A stretch of DNA of 64,000 nucleotides from Nocardioides glacieisoli (GCF_004137245.1 NZ_SDWS01000006.1:1-64000); one strand, 5' to 3'; numbered from the stretch's first letter, positions 34,077-46,207 are shown. The notes: generated by a model not told the origin, from the letters alone. Translations and numbers: made by a program.

Positions 34077-35216
34077 TCAGCCGCCCGTCGTCTCGTTCGC
34101 GTCCTCGCGCAGGTGCGATCCGCGGCCGTCGGTGTCGTCGAGCCACCCCTCGGGCAGCACCACCTTCTTGCGCGGTGCACCCTGCCGACCGCGGGGGGTG
34201 CCGAGCTCGCGCTCGGGGAACGCAGCGCGGTCGTCGAGCCCGTCCAGCAGCACGTCGAGGGCGGCGAGCGAGTCGACGAGGGCCAGCTGGTGGCGCAGCT
34301 CGCCGCCGGCCGGGAAGCCCTTGAGGTACCAGGCGATGTGCTTGCGGAACTCCTTGCAGCCGCGCTCCTCCCCCATGTGCTCCGACAGCAGCTCGGCGTG
34401 CCGGCGCATCATCACCTTCACCTCGCCGAGGCTCGGGAGGGTCGCGACGTCCTCGCCGTGGAAGGCGGCGGCCAGGTCGCGGAAGAGCCACGGTCGGCCC
34501 AGGCACCCGCGCCCGACGACGACGCCCGCGACGCCGGTCTGCTCGACCATCCGGATCGCGTCGGCCGCCTCCCAGATGTCTCCGTTGCCGAGCACGGGGA
34601 TGTCGACGTGGTCGACCAGCGCGGCGATGGCGTCCCAGTCGGCCTCGCCGGAGTAGGCCTGCTGCACGGTGCGACCGTGGAGGGCGATCGCCGCGACCCC
34701 GGTCTCCTGCGCGATGCGGCCCGCGTCGAGGTAGGTCAGGTGGTCGTCGTCGAGACCCTTGCGCGTCTTCATCGTCACCGGGACGTCGTACGACGACGCG
34801 GCGGAGACCGCGGACGTGAGGATCTCGCCGAGCAGGCCGCGCTTCCACGGCAGTGCTCCCCCGCCACCCTTGCGGGTCACCTTCGGGACCGGGCAGCCGA
34901 AGTTGAGGTCGACGTGCTTCACGCCGAAGTCGGCGCAGAGGATCTCGACGGCCTTGCCGATGTAGAGGGGGTCGGTGCCGTAGAGCTGCACCGAGCGGAT
35001 CGTCTCGAACTCGTCGAAGACCAGCATCTTGCGCGTGGTCTCGTCGCCCTCGACGAGCCCGCGGCTGGTGATCATCTCGCAGACGTAGAGCCCGGCACCC
35101 TGCTCGGCGCAGAGGCGTCGGTAGGCCGCGTTGGTGATGCCGGCCATCGGCGCCAGCACCACCGGCGTGTCGACGCGGACCGAGCCCAGCGTCAGCGAGG
35201 TGGGGAGGGCGGCCAT
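34077..35216 (-). CDS. dus: tRNA-dihydrouridine synthase
   Basis: A flavoenzyme reducing uridines in tRNA D-loops. The 379-residue protein starts LTLGSVRVDTPVVLAPMAGITNAAYRR (FMN-binding barrel). It carries the active-site cysteine motif DLNFGCPVPKVTRKGGGGAL near 105, then MKTRKGLDDD near 150, ALHGRTVQQAYSG near 175, GNGDIWEAADA and VVGRGCLGRPWLF near 235. The open frame extends upstream over the lipoprotein gene, but MAALPTSL gives the family length. A variable charged C-terminus follows. Confidence 0.94.
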   Translation of the reverse strand: MAALPTSLTLGSVRVDTPVVLAPMAGITNAAYRRLCAEQGAGLYVCEMITSRGLVEGDETTRKMLVFDEFETIRSVQLYGTDPLYIGKAVEILCADFGVKHVDLNFGCPVPKVTRKGGGGALPWKRGLLGEILTSAVSAASSYDVPVTMKTRKGLDDDHLTYLDAGRIAQETGVAAIALHGRTVQQAYSGEADWDAIAALVDHVDIPVLGNGDIWEAADAIRMVEQTGVAGVVVGRGCLGRPWLFRDLAAAFHGEDVATLPSLGEVKVMMRRHAELLSEHMGEERGCKEFRKHIAWYLKGFPAGGELRHQLALVDSLAALDVLLDGLDDRAAFPERELGTPRGRQGAPRKKVVLPEGWLDDTDGRGSHLREDANETTGG

Positions 35217-35253
35217 GCCCCCATTGTCGAACGCGCCGCGGTCGACCCCAAAA

Positions 35254-35856
35254 TCAACCGCGCTTGCCCGACTTCTCGCGCTCGGGCTTCTCCACCTGGC
35301 CCGACCAGGTGATCGGGTCGTAGCCCTCGGTGGGCTCGAAGACGAGGTCGCGGATGCGGGCGCCGTCGGGGACCAGGTAGACCAGGCACATGTCCGCCGC
35401 CGCACCGGCAGCGAACGGCGTGGGCAGGGGGCCGCTCTGGCACTCGGCGAAGTCGCCGCCGACGGTCCACGGGGCACCCAGCGCACCTGTGTCGTCGCGC
35501 AGGTAGAGCGGCACCTCCTGCGCGCCGAGGTCGGACTCGCCCGAGTTGGTGAGGGTCACCGTGACGAAGTAGGGGCGCGCGTCGGGCATCACCTCGCTGA
35601 CCCACCCGTCGAAGACCGACTCGTCCTGCTCGGCCACCGCGTCGACGCTCACGTCGAGCACGCCGACGACGTCGGACTCGGGCTGCCACACGACGGTCGC
35701 CTCCTCGCCGAAGCGGAGGTCGGTGCCGGGGTCCGTGCCGACGGCCGGGTCCACCGCAGCGGTGGGTGCCGGCGCGGGCGAGGACTCGGGGTCGTCCGGG
35801 GCGCACGCGGACGCCGAGAGCACCAGGGCCGTCAACCAGACCATCGCGCGCCGCAT
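35254..35856 (-). CDS. Lipoprotein, function unknown
   Basis: A 200-residue exported lipoprotein with signal MRRAMVWLTALVLSASAC (lipobox SASAC). A Pro/Ala/Asp-rich spacer is followed by a domain resembling an immunoglobulin-like DUF4352/telomeric-repeat-type beta fold (VTVTLTNSGESDLGAQEVPLYLRDD), with two cysteines (AECQSG, DMCLVY) suited to a disulphide. No catalytic motif seen. It lies between glyS and dus on the same strand. Confidence 0.75.
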   Translation of the reverse strand: MRRAMVWLTALVLSASACAPDDPESSPAPAPTAAVDPAVGTDPGTDLRFGEEATVVWQPESDVVGVLDVSVDAVAEQDESVFDGWVSEVMPDARPYFVTVTLTNSGESDLGAQEVPLYLRDDTGALGAPWTVGGDFAECQSGPLPTPFAAGAAADMCLVYLVPDGARIRDLVFEPTEGYDPITWSGQVEKPEREKSGKRG

Positions 35857-35900
35857 GGCGCCATCGTCACACGGCTCGGCCGCATTCCGCGGCCGCCGGG

Positions 35901-37301
35901 TCAGCAGCCGACGAGCTTCTCCGCGAACCAGCGGGTGATGCCGTCGAGGCTGACCCGCTCCTGGCTCATCGTGTCGCGCTCGCGGATGGTGACCGCGTCG
36001 TCGTCGAGCGTCTCGAAGTCGACCGTCACGCAGAACGGCGTACCGATCTCGTCCTGGCGGCGGTAGCGGCGCCCGATCGCGCCGGAGTCGTCGAACTCGA
36101 CGTTCCAGTTCTGGCGCAGCTCGGCGGCCAGCGCCTTCGCCTTGGGCGAGAGGTCGGCGTTGCGGCTCAGCGGCAGCACCGCGACCTTGACGGGCGCGAG
36201 GCGCGGGTCGAGCTTGAGCACGACGCGCTTGTCGACGCCGCCCTTGGTGTTGGGGGCCTCGTCCTCGGTGTAGGCGTCGATGAGGAACGCCATCAACGAG
36301 CGGGTGAGGCCCGCGGCGGGCTCGATGACGTAGGGCAGGTAGCGCTCGTCGGCGGCCTGGTCGTAGTAGGACAGGTCCTTGCCGGAGAACTCGCTGTGCT
36401 GCTTGAGGTCGAAGTCGGTGCGGTTGGCGATCCCCTCGAGCTCCTCGAAGTCACGACCCGAGAACCCGAAGCGGTACTCGATGTCGGTCGTGCCCTTGGA
36501 GTAGTGCGACAGCTTCTCCTGCGGGTGCTCGTAGTGGCGCAGGTTGTCGGGGTCGATGCCGAGGTCGACGTACCAGCGGGTGCGCTCCTCGATCCAGTAG
36601 CGGAACCACTCGTCGTCCTCGCCCGGCTTGACGAAGAACTCCATCTCCATCTGCTCGAACTCGCGGGTGCGGAAGATGAAGTTGCCGGGCGTGATCTCGT
36701 TGCGGAAGCTCTTGCCCATCTGGGCGATGCCGAAGGGCGGCTTCTGGCGGCTGGACGTCACGACGTTGGCGAAGTTGAGGAAGATGCCCTGCGCGGTCTC
36801 GGGCCGCAGGTAATGCAGGCCGGACTCGTCCTCGATCACGCCGAGGTAGGTCTTGAGCATCATGTTGAAGTTGCGCGGCTCGGTCCACGCGTTGCGGGTG
36901 CCGCAGTTGGGACAGGCGATCGACTCGTTGATGTCGACCGTGTCGGGGTCGTCGATCCCCTTCTTGGCCGCGTAGTCCTCCTGCATGTGGTCCGCGCGGA
37001 AGCGCTTGTGGCAGGACTGGCACTCGGTCAGCGGGTCGCTGAACGTGCTCAGATGACCACTGGCCTCCCAGGTGCGGGTCGGCAGGATGACGCTGGAGTC
37101 GAGGCCGACGACGTCGTCGCGGCGGGTGACCATGAAGCGCCACCACTGGCGCTTGATGTTCTCCTTGAGCTCGACACCCAGCGGGCCGTAGTCCCACGCG
37201 GACTTGGTGCCGCCGTAGATCTCACCGCAGGGGTAGACGAAACCTCGGCGCTTGGCGAGGGAGACGACGTTGTCCAGGGCGGTCGGGGCGGGCTTGGCCA
37301 C
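35901..37301 (-). CDS. glyS: Glycyl-tRNA synthetase (single-chain alpha2 type)
   Basis: A 466-residue class II synthetase of the eukaryotic/archaeal-like dimeric type used by actinobacteria. Seen are [20 protein letters not shown] at the start, [16 protein letters not shown] (motif 2 region) near 150, [28 protein letters not shown] near 185, and ITRSLMAF-type motif 3 ([14 protein letters not shown]) near 320. A CxxC...CxxC-like zinc pair appears ([16 protein letters not shown]). GTG start with AGGA upstream. Monocistronic. Confidence 0.96.
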   Translation of the reverse strand: MAKPAPTALDNVVSLAKRRGFVYPCGEIYGGTKSAWDYGPLGVELKENIKRQWWRFMVTRRDDVVGLDSSVILPTRTWEASGHLSTFSDPLTECQSCHKRFRADHMQEDYAAKKGIDDPDTVDINESIACPNCGTRNAWTEPRNFNMMLKTYLGVIEDESGLHYLRPETAQGIFLNFANVVTSSRQKPPFGIAQMGKSFRNEITPGNFIFRTREFEQMEMEFFVKPGEDDEWFRYWIEERTRWYVDLGIDPDNLRHYEHPQEKLSHYSKGTTDIEYRFGFSGRDFEELEGIANRTDFDLKQHSEFSGKDLSYYDQAADERYLPYVIEPAAGLTRSLMAFLIDAYTEDEAPNTKGGVDKRVVLKLDPRLAPVKVAVLPLSRNADLSPKAKALAAELRQNWNVEFDDSGAIGRRYRRQDEIGTPFCVTVDFETLDDDAVTIRERDTMSQERVSLDGITRWFAEKLVGC

Positions 37302-37377
37302 GGTGGAGGTCCTTCGATATGACGTGTGTCCGGACCGGCTGGCTGCCGGTCCATGTTGGTTCAAGCGGGGCGAGCGG

Positions 37378-37719
37378 TCAGCCTAACGACCGGGGCTGGG
37401 ACTCGTTGAGGTCGGTCCCCTCCTCGACGAGCTCGTAGGCGCTCGGCTCGTCCACGGCGTGCACCATCAGCGGCTGGATGTGCATCTTGCCCTCGTACGA
37501 CCCCAGTGCCCGGCGGTAGGACCCGACGTTCTCCCAGCGGGTGGTCAGCACCCACAGGGTCGGGTCGTCGACGTTGCGGCCGACCTCTCCCCCGACGTGA
37601 CCGGGCTTGGCCGCGAGGATCGCGAGCGCGTGGAGGAGGCCGCGGCGCAGCTCGTCCTCCGCGGCCGGGTCTGTGCCACGGGGACTGGACGGCGTACGCA
37701 GGCGGGTGACGACGAGCAC
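37378..37719 (-). CDS. Antibiotic biosynthesis monooxygenase (ABM) domain protein
   Basis: A 113-residue single-domain protein of the dimeric ferredoxin-like ABM fold: VVTRLRTP at the start, [45 protein letters not shown] in the middle. Comparable small proteins lie upstream of glyS in related actinobacteria. Activity is unproven; the fold also includes haem-degrading and simple stress proteins. Confidence 0.8.
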   Translation of the reverse strand: MLVVTRLRTPSSPRGTDPAAEDELRRGLLHALAILAAKPGHVGGEVGRNVDDPTLWVLTTRWENVGSYRRALGSYEGKMHIQPLMVHAVDEPSAYELVEEGTDLNESQPRSLG

Positions 37720-37810
37720 GGGCTCACCCTACGGCCGGGGTAGTCCAGCGGGTTCCTGTTGCCGAAACGGCCTCGGGACAGCCATTCGTCACTGGACTAC
37801 CCGGACAAGT

Positions 37811-37847
37811 TGACAATGGTTCTCAAGGACGGTGAGAATCATTCTCA
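37811..37847 (+). promoter_or_regulatory. Tandem Zur boxes over the znu promoter
   Basis: TGACAATGGTTCTCA (37811-37825, imperfect) and TGAGAATCATTCTCA (37833-37847, a perfect palindrome) match the 15-bp actinobacterial Zur-box form, with starts 22 bp apart. The first overlaps a perfect -35 TTGACA (37810-37815) and the second the likely -10 GAGAAT (37834-37839). The second box ends on the A of the znuA ATG, so zinc-loaded Zur would block the promoter and the start site. Confidence 0.85.
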
Positions 37848-38782
37848 TGTTGGCCGTCGCTCGACCTGTTGCCCTCACCGCGGCCCTCGCCTCGGCCCTC
37901 CTCCTTGCGGGTTGCGGCGGGTCCGCCGACGGAGCCGGGAATGGTCGCTCGGCAGTCGCGGCGTTCTACCCGCTGGCCTGGGTGACGGGTCGGGTGGCAG
38001 GCGACGACTGGACCGTGGAGAACCTGACGCAGCCCGGCCAGGAGCCGCACGACCTCGCCCTGACCATCGCCCAGACCGCGGCGTTGGAGGACGCGGACGT
38101 CATCGTCCTCGAGGACGGGTTCCAGCCGGCCGTGGACGCGACCGTCGAGGAGGCCGACGCCCCCGTGCTGGACGCCGCCGCGGTCGTGGACCTGCTGCCC
38201 GCGAGCGAGGACGAGCACGAGGAGCACGAGGGCGAGACCGAGGAGGAGCATGCCGAGCACGGCGAGTTCGACCCGCACTTCTGGCTCGACCCGCTCCTGG
38301 TCGCCGACTTCGCCGACGCCGTGGCCGACGAGCTGGGCGAGATCGACCCTGACGCGGCCCAGACGTACGACGACAACGCAGCGGCGCTGCGCACCGAGCT
38401 CGAGTCGCTCGACGCCGACTACACCGCAGGGCTGGCCTCCTGCGAGCGGAGCACCACGGTGGTCAGCCACCAGGCCTTCGGCTACCTGACGCGCTACGGG
38501 CTGGACTTCGAGCCGATCGCCGGGCTGTCCCCCGACGCCGAGGCCACGGCTGCCGACCTGGCCCGCCTCCAGGAGCTCATCACCGAGGACGGCGTCACGA
38601 CCGTCTTCTCCGAGCGACTGGTGAGCCCGAAGATGGCCGAGACGCTGGCCGACGACCTCGGCGTGTCCACCGCGGTGCTCGACCCGATCGAGGGGTTGTC
38701 CGACGACACGGCCGACGAGGACTACCTTTCCCTCATGCGCGAGAACCTCACCGCCCTCCAGCAGGCCAACGGCTGCTCGTGA
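37847..38782 (+). CDS. znuA: Zinc ABC transporter substrate-binding lipoprotein
   Basis: The extracellular zinc receptor of the ZnuABC importer, 311 residues. It starts with lipoprotein signal MLAVARPVALTAALASALLLAGC. It has the family features FYPLAWVTGRVAG near 42, GQEPHDLALT, a His/Glu-rich loop (SEDEHEEHEGETEEEHAEHGEFDPHFWLDP, here near 118-147), VVSHQAFGYLTRYGL near 205, and FSERLVSPKMAETLA. The ATG at 37847 lies at the end of a Zur box with no room for a ribosome site, so the mRNA is probably leaderless. It heads the znuA-znuC-znuB-zur operon. Confidence 0.94.
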   Translation: MLAVARPVALTAALASALLLAGCGGSADGAGNGRSAVAAFYPLAWVTGRVAGDDWTVENLTQPGQEPHDLALTIAQTAALEDADVIVLEDGFQPAVDATVEEADAPVLDAAAVVDLLPASEDEHEEHEGETEEEHAEHGEFDPHFWLDPLLVADFADAVADELGEIDPDAAQTYDDNAAALRTELESLDADYTAGLASCERSTTVVSHQAFGYLTRYGLDFEPIAGLSPDAEATAADLARLQELITEDGVTTVFSERLVSPKMAETLADDLGVSTAVLDPIEGLSDDTADEDYLSLMRENLTALQQANGCS

Positions 38783-39582
38783 CCTCGCCCGACACCTCCG
38801 TTCCCGTCGTCCTCGACCGGGTCTCCGTCGCGATCGGGGGCCGACCGATCCTGCGCGACGTCGACCTGACCGTGCACGCCGGCGACATGGTGACGCTGCT
38901 CGGGCCCAACGGGTCGGGCAAGTCCACCCTCGTCCGCGCGCTCACCGGCCTCCTGCCGGTCGCTCGTGGCGAGGTGCGCCTCTTCGGGACCCCGCTCGAC
39001 GACTTCGGCGACTGGCAGCGGATCGGCTTCGTGCCTCAGCGCTCGACCGCGACCGGCGGCGTGCCTGCCACGGTCCGCGAGGTCGTCGCCTCCGGACGCG
39101 TCGGTCGACGCCGGCTCCTGCGGCCGACCAGCGCGGCCGACCGGTCGGCCGTCGAGTCGGCGCTCGAGGTCGTCGGGCTGTCGGACCGGGCATCGCACGG
39201 CGTCTCCCAGCTGTCCGGCGGCCAGCAGCAGCGGGTGCTCATCGCGCGGGCGCTCGCGGGTGAGCCGGACCTGCTCGTGCTCGACGAGCCGACGGCTGGG
39301 GTCGACCTGCCCAACCAGCAGGCACTCGCCGACGCGCTGCGCCAGCTCAAGGAGCGCGGCGCGACCATCGTGCTGGTGGCACACGAGATCGGCCCGATGA
39401 TGCCGCTGATCGACCGGACGGTCGTGATGCGCGACGGGTGGGTGGCCTACGACGGCCCTCCGCTCACGCAAGAGGTCGCCTCGCACACCCACCACCACCA
39501 CGACCACGACGTACCGGGAGGGCACGACCACGCACCCCACGTCTCCTCCCCCTTCGACTGGGAGCGGGGGAACCCAGGATGA
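38779..39582 (+). CDS. znuC: Zinc ABC transporter ATPase
   Basis: The ATP-binding subunit of the zinc importer, 267 residues. Walker A is LLGPNGSGKST near 37, Q-loop VPQRS, signature LSGGQQQRV near 146, Walker B LLVLDEPTAG near 165 and switch His in VAHEIGPM. The last 35 residues contain a histidine-rich tail (HTHHHHDHD, GGHDHAPH), an unusual addition to an ATPase that could sense or buffer cytoplasmic zinc. GTG start overlapping the znuA stop by 4 bases. Confidence 0.95.
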   Translation: MTSPDTSVPVVLDRVSVAIGGRPILRDVDLTVHAGDMVTLLGPNGSGKSTLVRALTGLLPVARGEVRLFGTPLDDFGDWQRIGFVPQRSTATGGVPATVREVVASGRVGRRRLLRPTSAADRSAVESALEVVGLSDRASHGVSQLSGGQQQRVLIARALAGEPDLLVLDEPTAGVDLPNQQALADALRQLKERGATIVLVAHEIGPMMPLIDRTVVMRDGWVAYDGPPLTQEVASHTHHHHDHDVPGGHDHAPHVSSPFDWERGNPG

Positions 39583-40583
39583 GCTTCATCGACCTCCTGT
39601 CGCTCGACTTCATGCAGCGTGCACTGGTCGCGGCCCTGCTCACCGGGCTCGCGGCGCCGGCGATCGGCACGTTCATCGTCCAGCGCCGGCTCGCCCTCCT
39701 GGGCGACGGCATCGGGCACGTCGCCGTGACCGGTGTGGCCCTCGGCCTGCTCACCGGCGCCTCCCCCACCTGGTCCGCGATCGTCGTCGCGGTGCTCGGG
39801 GCGGTGCTCATGGAGGTGATCCGCGAGCGTGGCCACACCAACGGCGACGTCGCGCTGGCGCTGCTCTTCTACGGCGGCCTCGCCGGAGGCGTGCTGATCA
39901 CCGGCATCGCCGGGCAGGGCGCCGCGACGCTGCAGGCCTACCTCTTCGGCTCGCTCAACAGCATCTCGTTCGCCGACGTCGTCTTCACCGCCATCCTCGC
40001 CGCGGTGGTGCTCGTCCTGACGCTCGGCCTGTCACCGCAGCTCTTCGCCGTGGCCAGCGACCAGGACTTCGCCCGCGTGGCCGGCCTGCGGGTCCGCGGC
40101 TACAACCTGCTGATCGCCGTGCTGGCCGCCGTCAGCATCACGGTGGCCATGCGCACGGTCGGCCTGCTGCTGGTCTCGGCGCTCATGGTGGTGCCGGTGG
40201 CGACCTCGCAGCAGCTCGCGCGATCCTTCCGGGCGACGTTCGTCGGGGCGATGCTCGTCGGCTGCGTGGCCTCCGTCGGTGGGCTGCTCCTGAGTGCGGC
40301 CCTGTCCTTCCGCGTGGACGTCGCGCCCGGACCGACCATCGTGCTGATGGCCCTGGCCATGTTCACCGCCACCTGGCCGATCGGGGTCTGGCTGCGACGC
40401 CGCAGCAGGCTGATGGCCCCCTTCCCCGAGGTCTCCGCAGCGCCGCACCGCTCCACCGACCAGCATCCCCACGAGCACGGCAAGGACTGTGGACACCCGG
40501 CCGTCCCCCACGCCGACCACGTCGACTACGTCCACGACGGCCACCGGCACGCCCCGCACGGAGAGCACTATGACGAGCACTGA
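39579..40583 (+). CDS. znuB: Zinc ABC transporter permease
   Basis: A 334-residue integral membrane protein of the ABC-3 family. About eight helices are visible, beginning SFIDLLSLDFMQRALVAALLTGLAAPAIGTFIVQRR, with LALLGDGIGHVAVTGVALGLL near 40 and the ATPase-contact region with RVAGLRVRGYN near 165. The C-terminus is cytoplasmic and His-rich (HRSTDQHPHEHGKDCGHP and further His pairs), again suggesting intracellular zinc binding. ATG overlaps the znuC stop (ATGA). Confidence 0.94.
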   Translation: MSFIDLLSLDFMQRALVAALLTGLAAPAIGTFIVQRRLALLGDGIGHVAVTGVALGLLTGASPTWSAIVVAVLGAVLMEVIRERGHTNGDVALALLFYGGLAGGVLITGIAGQGAATLQAYLFGSLNSISFADVVFTAILAAVVLVLTLGLSPQLFAVASDQDFARVAGLRVRGYNLLIAVLAAVSITVAMRTVGLLLVSALMVVPVATSQQLARSFRATFVGAMLVGCVASVGGLLLSAALSFRVDVAPGPTIVLMALAMFTATWPIGVWLRRRSRLMAPFPEVSAAPHRSTDQHPHEHGKDCGHPAVPHADHVDYVHDGHRHAPHGEHYDEH

Positions 40584-40968
40584 GCGGTCCCCCGTACGCC
40601 CCACGCGCCAGCGCCGCGCCGTCGCCACGGCCCTGGCCGGGTTCGACGACTTCCGCAGCGCGCAGGAGATCCACGACCTGATCTCCCGCCAGGGCGACTC
40701 GGTGGGCCTGGCGACGGTCTACCGCACGCTCTCCGCGCTCGCCGACGCCGGCGAGGTCGACATGCTGCGCAACGAGGACGGCGAGGCCATCTGGCGCAGC
40801 TGCTCCGACACGCACCACCACCACCTGGTGTGCCGCACGTGCGGTGCGACCGTCGAGGTCGAGGGACCGGCCGTCGAGCGCTGGACCGGGTCGATCGCCG
40901 CCGAGCACGGCTACGCCGACATCAGCCACACGCTGGAGATCTTCGGCACCTGCCCGGCCTGTCGCTAG
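40570..40968 (+). CDS. zur: Fur-family zinc uptake regulator
   Basis: A 132-residue Fur-family repressor. The N-terminal winged helix (RPTRQRRAVATALAGFDDFRSAQEIHDLI, then VGLATVYRTLSALAD) is followed by metal-binding HHHHLVCRTCGATVEVEGPAVE and C-terminal CPACR, so both CxxC pairs of the structural zinc site are present. It is the last gene of the znu operon, overlapping znuB by 14 bases, and so probably controls its own synthesis via the boxes at 37811-37847. Confidence 0.93.
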   Translation: MTSTERSPVRPTRQRRAVATALAGFDDFRSAQEIHDLISRQGDSVGLATVYRTLSALADAGEVDMLRNEDGEAIWRSCSDTHHHHLVCRTCGATVEVEGPAVERWTGSIAAEHGYADISHTLEIFGTCPACR

Positions 40969-40979
40969 TCCACGTCGGG

Positions 40980-41759
40980 TCAGGACTCGTTGGGCACCGC
41001 GCCGCCGTAGCGACGGTCCCTGCTGGCGTACGTCTCGATCGCCGCCCACAGGTCGCGCCGGTCGACGTCGGGCCAGAGCACGTTGGTGAAGACCATCTCG
41101 CTGTAGGCCGCCTGCCACAGCATGAAGTTGGACAGCCGCTGCTCCCCCGACGTGCGCCAGATCATGTCGGCGTCGGGGAGCTCGGGGACGTAGAGGTGGC
41201 GGGCGAAGGTCTTCTCGTCGATCTTGTCGGGGTTCAGTCGGCCCGCCGCGACCTCGCGGCCGATCGACCGGGCGGCGTCGGCGAGCTCGGCGCGGCCGCC
41301 GTAGTTGACGCACATCGTGAGGGTGAGGACGTCGTTGTCCTTCGTCATCTCCTCGGCGACCTGGAGCTCCTTGATCACCGACCTCCACAGCCGCGGCGCC
41401 CGGCCGGCCCAACGCACGCGGACTCCGAGCTCGTGCATCTCGTCGCGACGGCGGCGGATCACGTCGCGGTTGAAGCCCATCAGGAAACGCACCTCGTCGG
41501 GCGAGCGCGACCAGTTCTCGGTCGAGAAGGCGTAGGCGCTGATCGCCTTCACGCCGATCTCGATGCCCCCCTCGACGACGTCGAAGAGGGTGCTCTCCCC
41601 CTCCTCGTGGCCCTTGGTGCGAGGCAGCCCGCGCTGCTTGGCCCACCGCCCGTTGCCGTCCATCACGATCGCGACGTGCTCGGGGACCAGGTCGCGCGGG
41701 ACGGGTGGCGGGGTGGCGCCGCTCGGGTGCGGGGTCGGCGGTCTCACCTGGCGCTTCAC
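40980..41759 (-). CDS. uppS: Isoprenyl (undecaprenyl-type) diphosphate synthase
   Basis: A cis-prenyltransferase making the polyprenyl diphosphate carrier for cell-wall synthesis; 259 residues. Signatures are [27 protein letters not shown] near 32-58 (catalytic Asp in MDGNGRW), [15 protein letters not shown] near 85, [10 protein letters not shown] near 158, and [24 protein letters not shown] near 205. GTG start (VKRQVRPP) gives the normal length; the open frame extends further upstream in antisense sequence. It follows recO by 20 bases. Confidence 0.94.
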   Translation of the reverse strand: MKRQVRPPTPHPSGATPPPVPRDLVPEHVAIVMDGNGRWAKQRGLPRTKGHEEGESTLFDVVEGGIEIGVKAISAYAFSTENWSRSPDEVRFLMGFNRDVIRRRRDEMHELGVRVRWAGRAPRLWRSVIKELQVAEEMTKDNDVLTLTMCVNYGGRAELADAARSIGREVAAGRLNPDKIDEKTFARHLYVPELPDADMIWRTSGEQRLSNFMLWQAAYSEMVFTNVLWPDVDRRDLWAAIETYASRDRRYGGAVPNES

Positions 41760-41779
41760 GGCCGCCAGCGTAGTAGCCG

Positions 41780-42508
41780 TCAGCGCTCGACGTACGCCAT
41801 GGAGCGCAGGCCGCGCTCGAGGTGCCAGGCGAGGTAGGCCGAGACCAGGTTGCTCGCCTCGCGGAGGTGGCGCGGGTCGGCGGCGTGCACGACCGGCCAG
41901 TCGCCGACGAGCAGCGCACCCAGCACGACCACCGTCTCCGAGGCCGGGGTCGCGGAGCCGGGCAGCCGGTCGGAGGCGCACAGCACGCCACCGGCCGACG
42001 GGTTGAAGAAGCGGTGCGGTCCCTCGATCCCGCACTGCACGCAGTGGTCGAAGGACGGCGCGTAGCCCGCGACCGACAGCGAGCGGAGCAGGTAGGAGTC
42101 GAGGACCTGCTTGGCCGGGTGCGCCTCGCTCGCCATCACGCGGAGTCCTCCGACCAGCAGGAGGAACTGCTGGACCGCGGGTTCGCCCTCCTCGGTGACC
42201 AGCCGGTCGGCGGTCTCGAGCATGACCGTGCCGGCGGTGTAGCGGTCGTAGTCGAGGCCGAGCCGCGCGTTGAACGGGTCGAGGGTCTCCGCCTGGGTGA
42301 TCACGTCGAGGCTGCGACCCTCCGCGAGCTGGAGGTCGACGTGGGTGAACGGCTCGAGGCGCGAGCCCCAGCGCGACGTCGTACGCCTCACGCCCTTGGC
42401 GACCGCGCGCACCTTGCCGCGCTGACGCGTCAGCAGGGTGATGATGCGGTCGGCCTCGCCCAGCTTGTGGGTGCGGAGCACGACCGCCTCGTCGCGGTAG
42501 AGGGGCAC
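41780..42508 (-). CDS. recO: DNA repair protein RecO
   Basis: A mediator of RecFOR recombinational repair, 242 residues. An OB-fold N-terminus ([40 protein letters not shown]) is followed by a helical domain and a zinc site CVQCG ... C (near 150-175). GTG 42508 has GGGGGAG upstream and gives the standard beginning; a GTG at 42526 lengthens it by 6. It is between a hydrolase gene and uppS on the same strand. Confidence 0.93.
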   Translation of the reverse strand: MPLYRDEAVVLRTHKLGEADRIITLLTRQRGKVRAVAKGVRRTTSRWGSRLEPFTHVDLQLAEGRSLDVITQAETLDPFNARLGLDYDRYTAGTVMLETADRLVTEEGEPAVQQFLLLVGGLRVMASEAHPAKQVLDSYLLRSLSVAGYAPSFDHCVQCGIEGPHRFFNPSAGGVLCASDRLPGSATPASETVVVLGALLVGDWPVVHAADPRHLREASNLVSAYLAWHLERGLRSMAYVER

Positions 42509-42551
42509 CGGACCATTCTCCCCCACGGGCGGTGCCAGGGCGGGCTAGACG

Positions 42552-43415
42552 TCAGCGTTTCCGGGCGCGCTTGGTGTCGGCAACGGGCGTGGCCCAGCAG
42601 TCGAGGGCGAAGTCCGTGGCGGCGGCGGTCAGCCGGTCCGGCCGGAACCGCCACTCCAGGATCGAGGTCGCCCGCTCCATGCGGACGTGCGCCAGCTCGG
42701 CCGCGAGCATGTCGGCGTCGACGAACGGGTGAATCGGGTCGATCGGGTGACCGACCACGAAGACCGGCGCCTGGATCTTGCGGCGCTGGCTCGACGAGGG
42801 GGCGAGCCGGCCGAAGATCACGCCGTGCAGCACCGAGGCGATCGAGTCGGCCCGGTGGTCGACGGTGTCGAGCCCGATGCCCGCCCAGAACGGCACCAGC
42901 CCGCGCGGCACGGAGCGCGCCGCCTTCTGCAGGGTGTTGGCGGTGAAGGGCAGGTAGCGCGCGGCCAGCATGATCGGCACGAAGGCGAGGATCCCGGCGA
43001 CGAGCGCGTGGTTGAGGACCGGCATCTCGACGATCAGGCCCTTGACCCGCTCCGGCGCGATGACCGCGACCTCGAGCGAGACGTTGGCGCCGAGCGAGGT
43101 GCCGCCGATGACCGCCTGCTCGGCACCGAGGTGGTCGAGCAGGGCCACGACCTGCTCGCCGAAGGACGTCATCGAGTAGACGAGCGGGTCGGCCGGCTGG
43201 TCGGAGCGGCCGTGGCCGAGCAGGTCGAGGGTCACGACGTGGAGGCCCTGCGCCGCCATCGCCCGCGCGAGCGGCTGCTGCATCCGGCGGGGCATGAGCA
43301 GGCCGTGCAGCAGCACGACCCACTGGTCACCCGAGCCGTACTCGGTGTACTCCAGCCGGTCGCGCCCACCGTCGGACTCGACGAAGAACTGACCGATCCG
43401 CTCGCTCACCAACAT
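42552..43415 (-). CDS. Alpha/beta-hydrolase
   Basis: A 287-residue serine hydrolase fold. HLG-type oxyanion segment VVLLHGLLMPRRM near 35, LDLLGHGRSDQP near 65, nucleophile elbow GGTSLGAN (Ser near 104), acid near HPIDPIHPFVDADM (Asp near 230), and a possible catalytic His in the C-terminal part. The substrate is unknown. It lies between leuA and recO, downstream of a large inverted repeat. Confidence 0.85.
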   Translation of the reverse strand: MLVSERIGQFFVESDGGRDRLEYTEYGSGDQWVVLLHGLLMPRRMQQPLARAMAAQGLHVVTLDLLGHGRSDQPADPLVYSMTSFGEQVVALLDHLGAEQAVIGGTSLGANVSLEVAVIAPERVKGLIVEMPVLNHALVAGILAFVPIMLAARYLPFTANTLQKAARSVPRGLVPFWAGIGLDTVDHRADSIASVLHGVIFGRLAPSSSQRRKIQAPVFVVGHPIDPIHPFVDADMLAAELAHVRMERATSILEWRFRPDRLTAAATDFALDCWATPVADTKRARKR

Positions 43416-43424
43416 GCAGTGAAT

Positions 43425-43485
43425 GTAGTCCGTATCAAATGGGCCGTGTCGGATGTCCGCAGACGACCCATTTGATGGGGACTAC
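43425..43485. repeat. Large inverted repeat between leuA and the hydrolase
   Basis: GTAGTCC-gt-ATCAAATGGG (43425-43443) pairs with CCCATTTGAT-gg-GGACTAC (43467-43485), 17 pairs and one 2-base bulge, around a 23-base loop. It is AT-rich relative to its surroundings and starts 5 bases beyond the leuA stop codon. It may be the leuA terminator, an operator, or a mobile palindrome. Confidence 0.7.
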
Positions 43486-43490
43486 CGAGG

Positions 43491-46194
<2,704 letters not shown>

Positions 46195-46207
46195 GCCTGC
46201 GGGCAGG

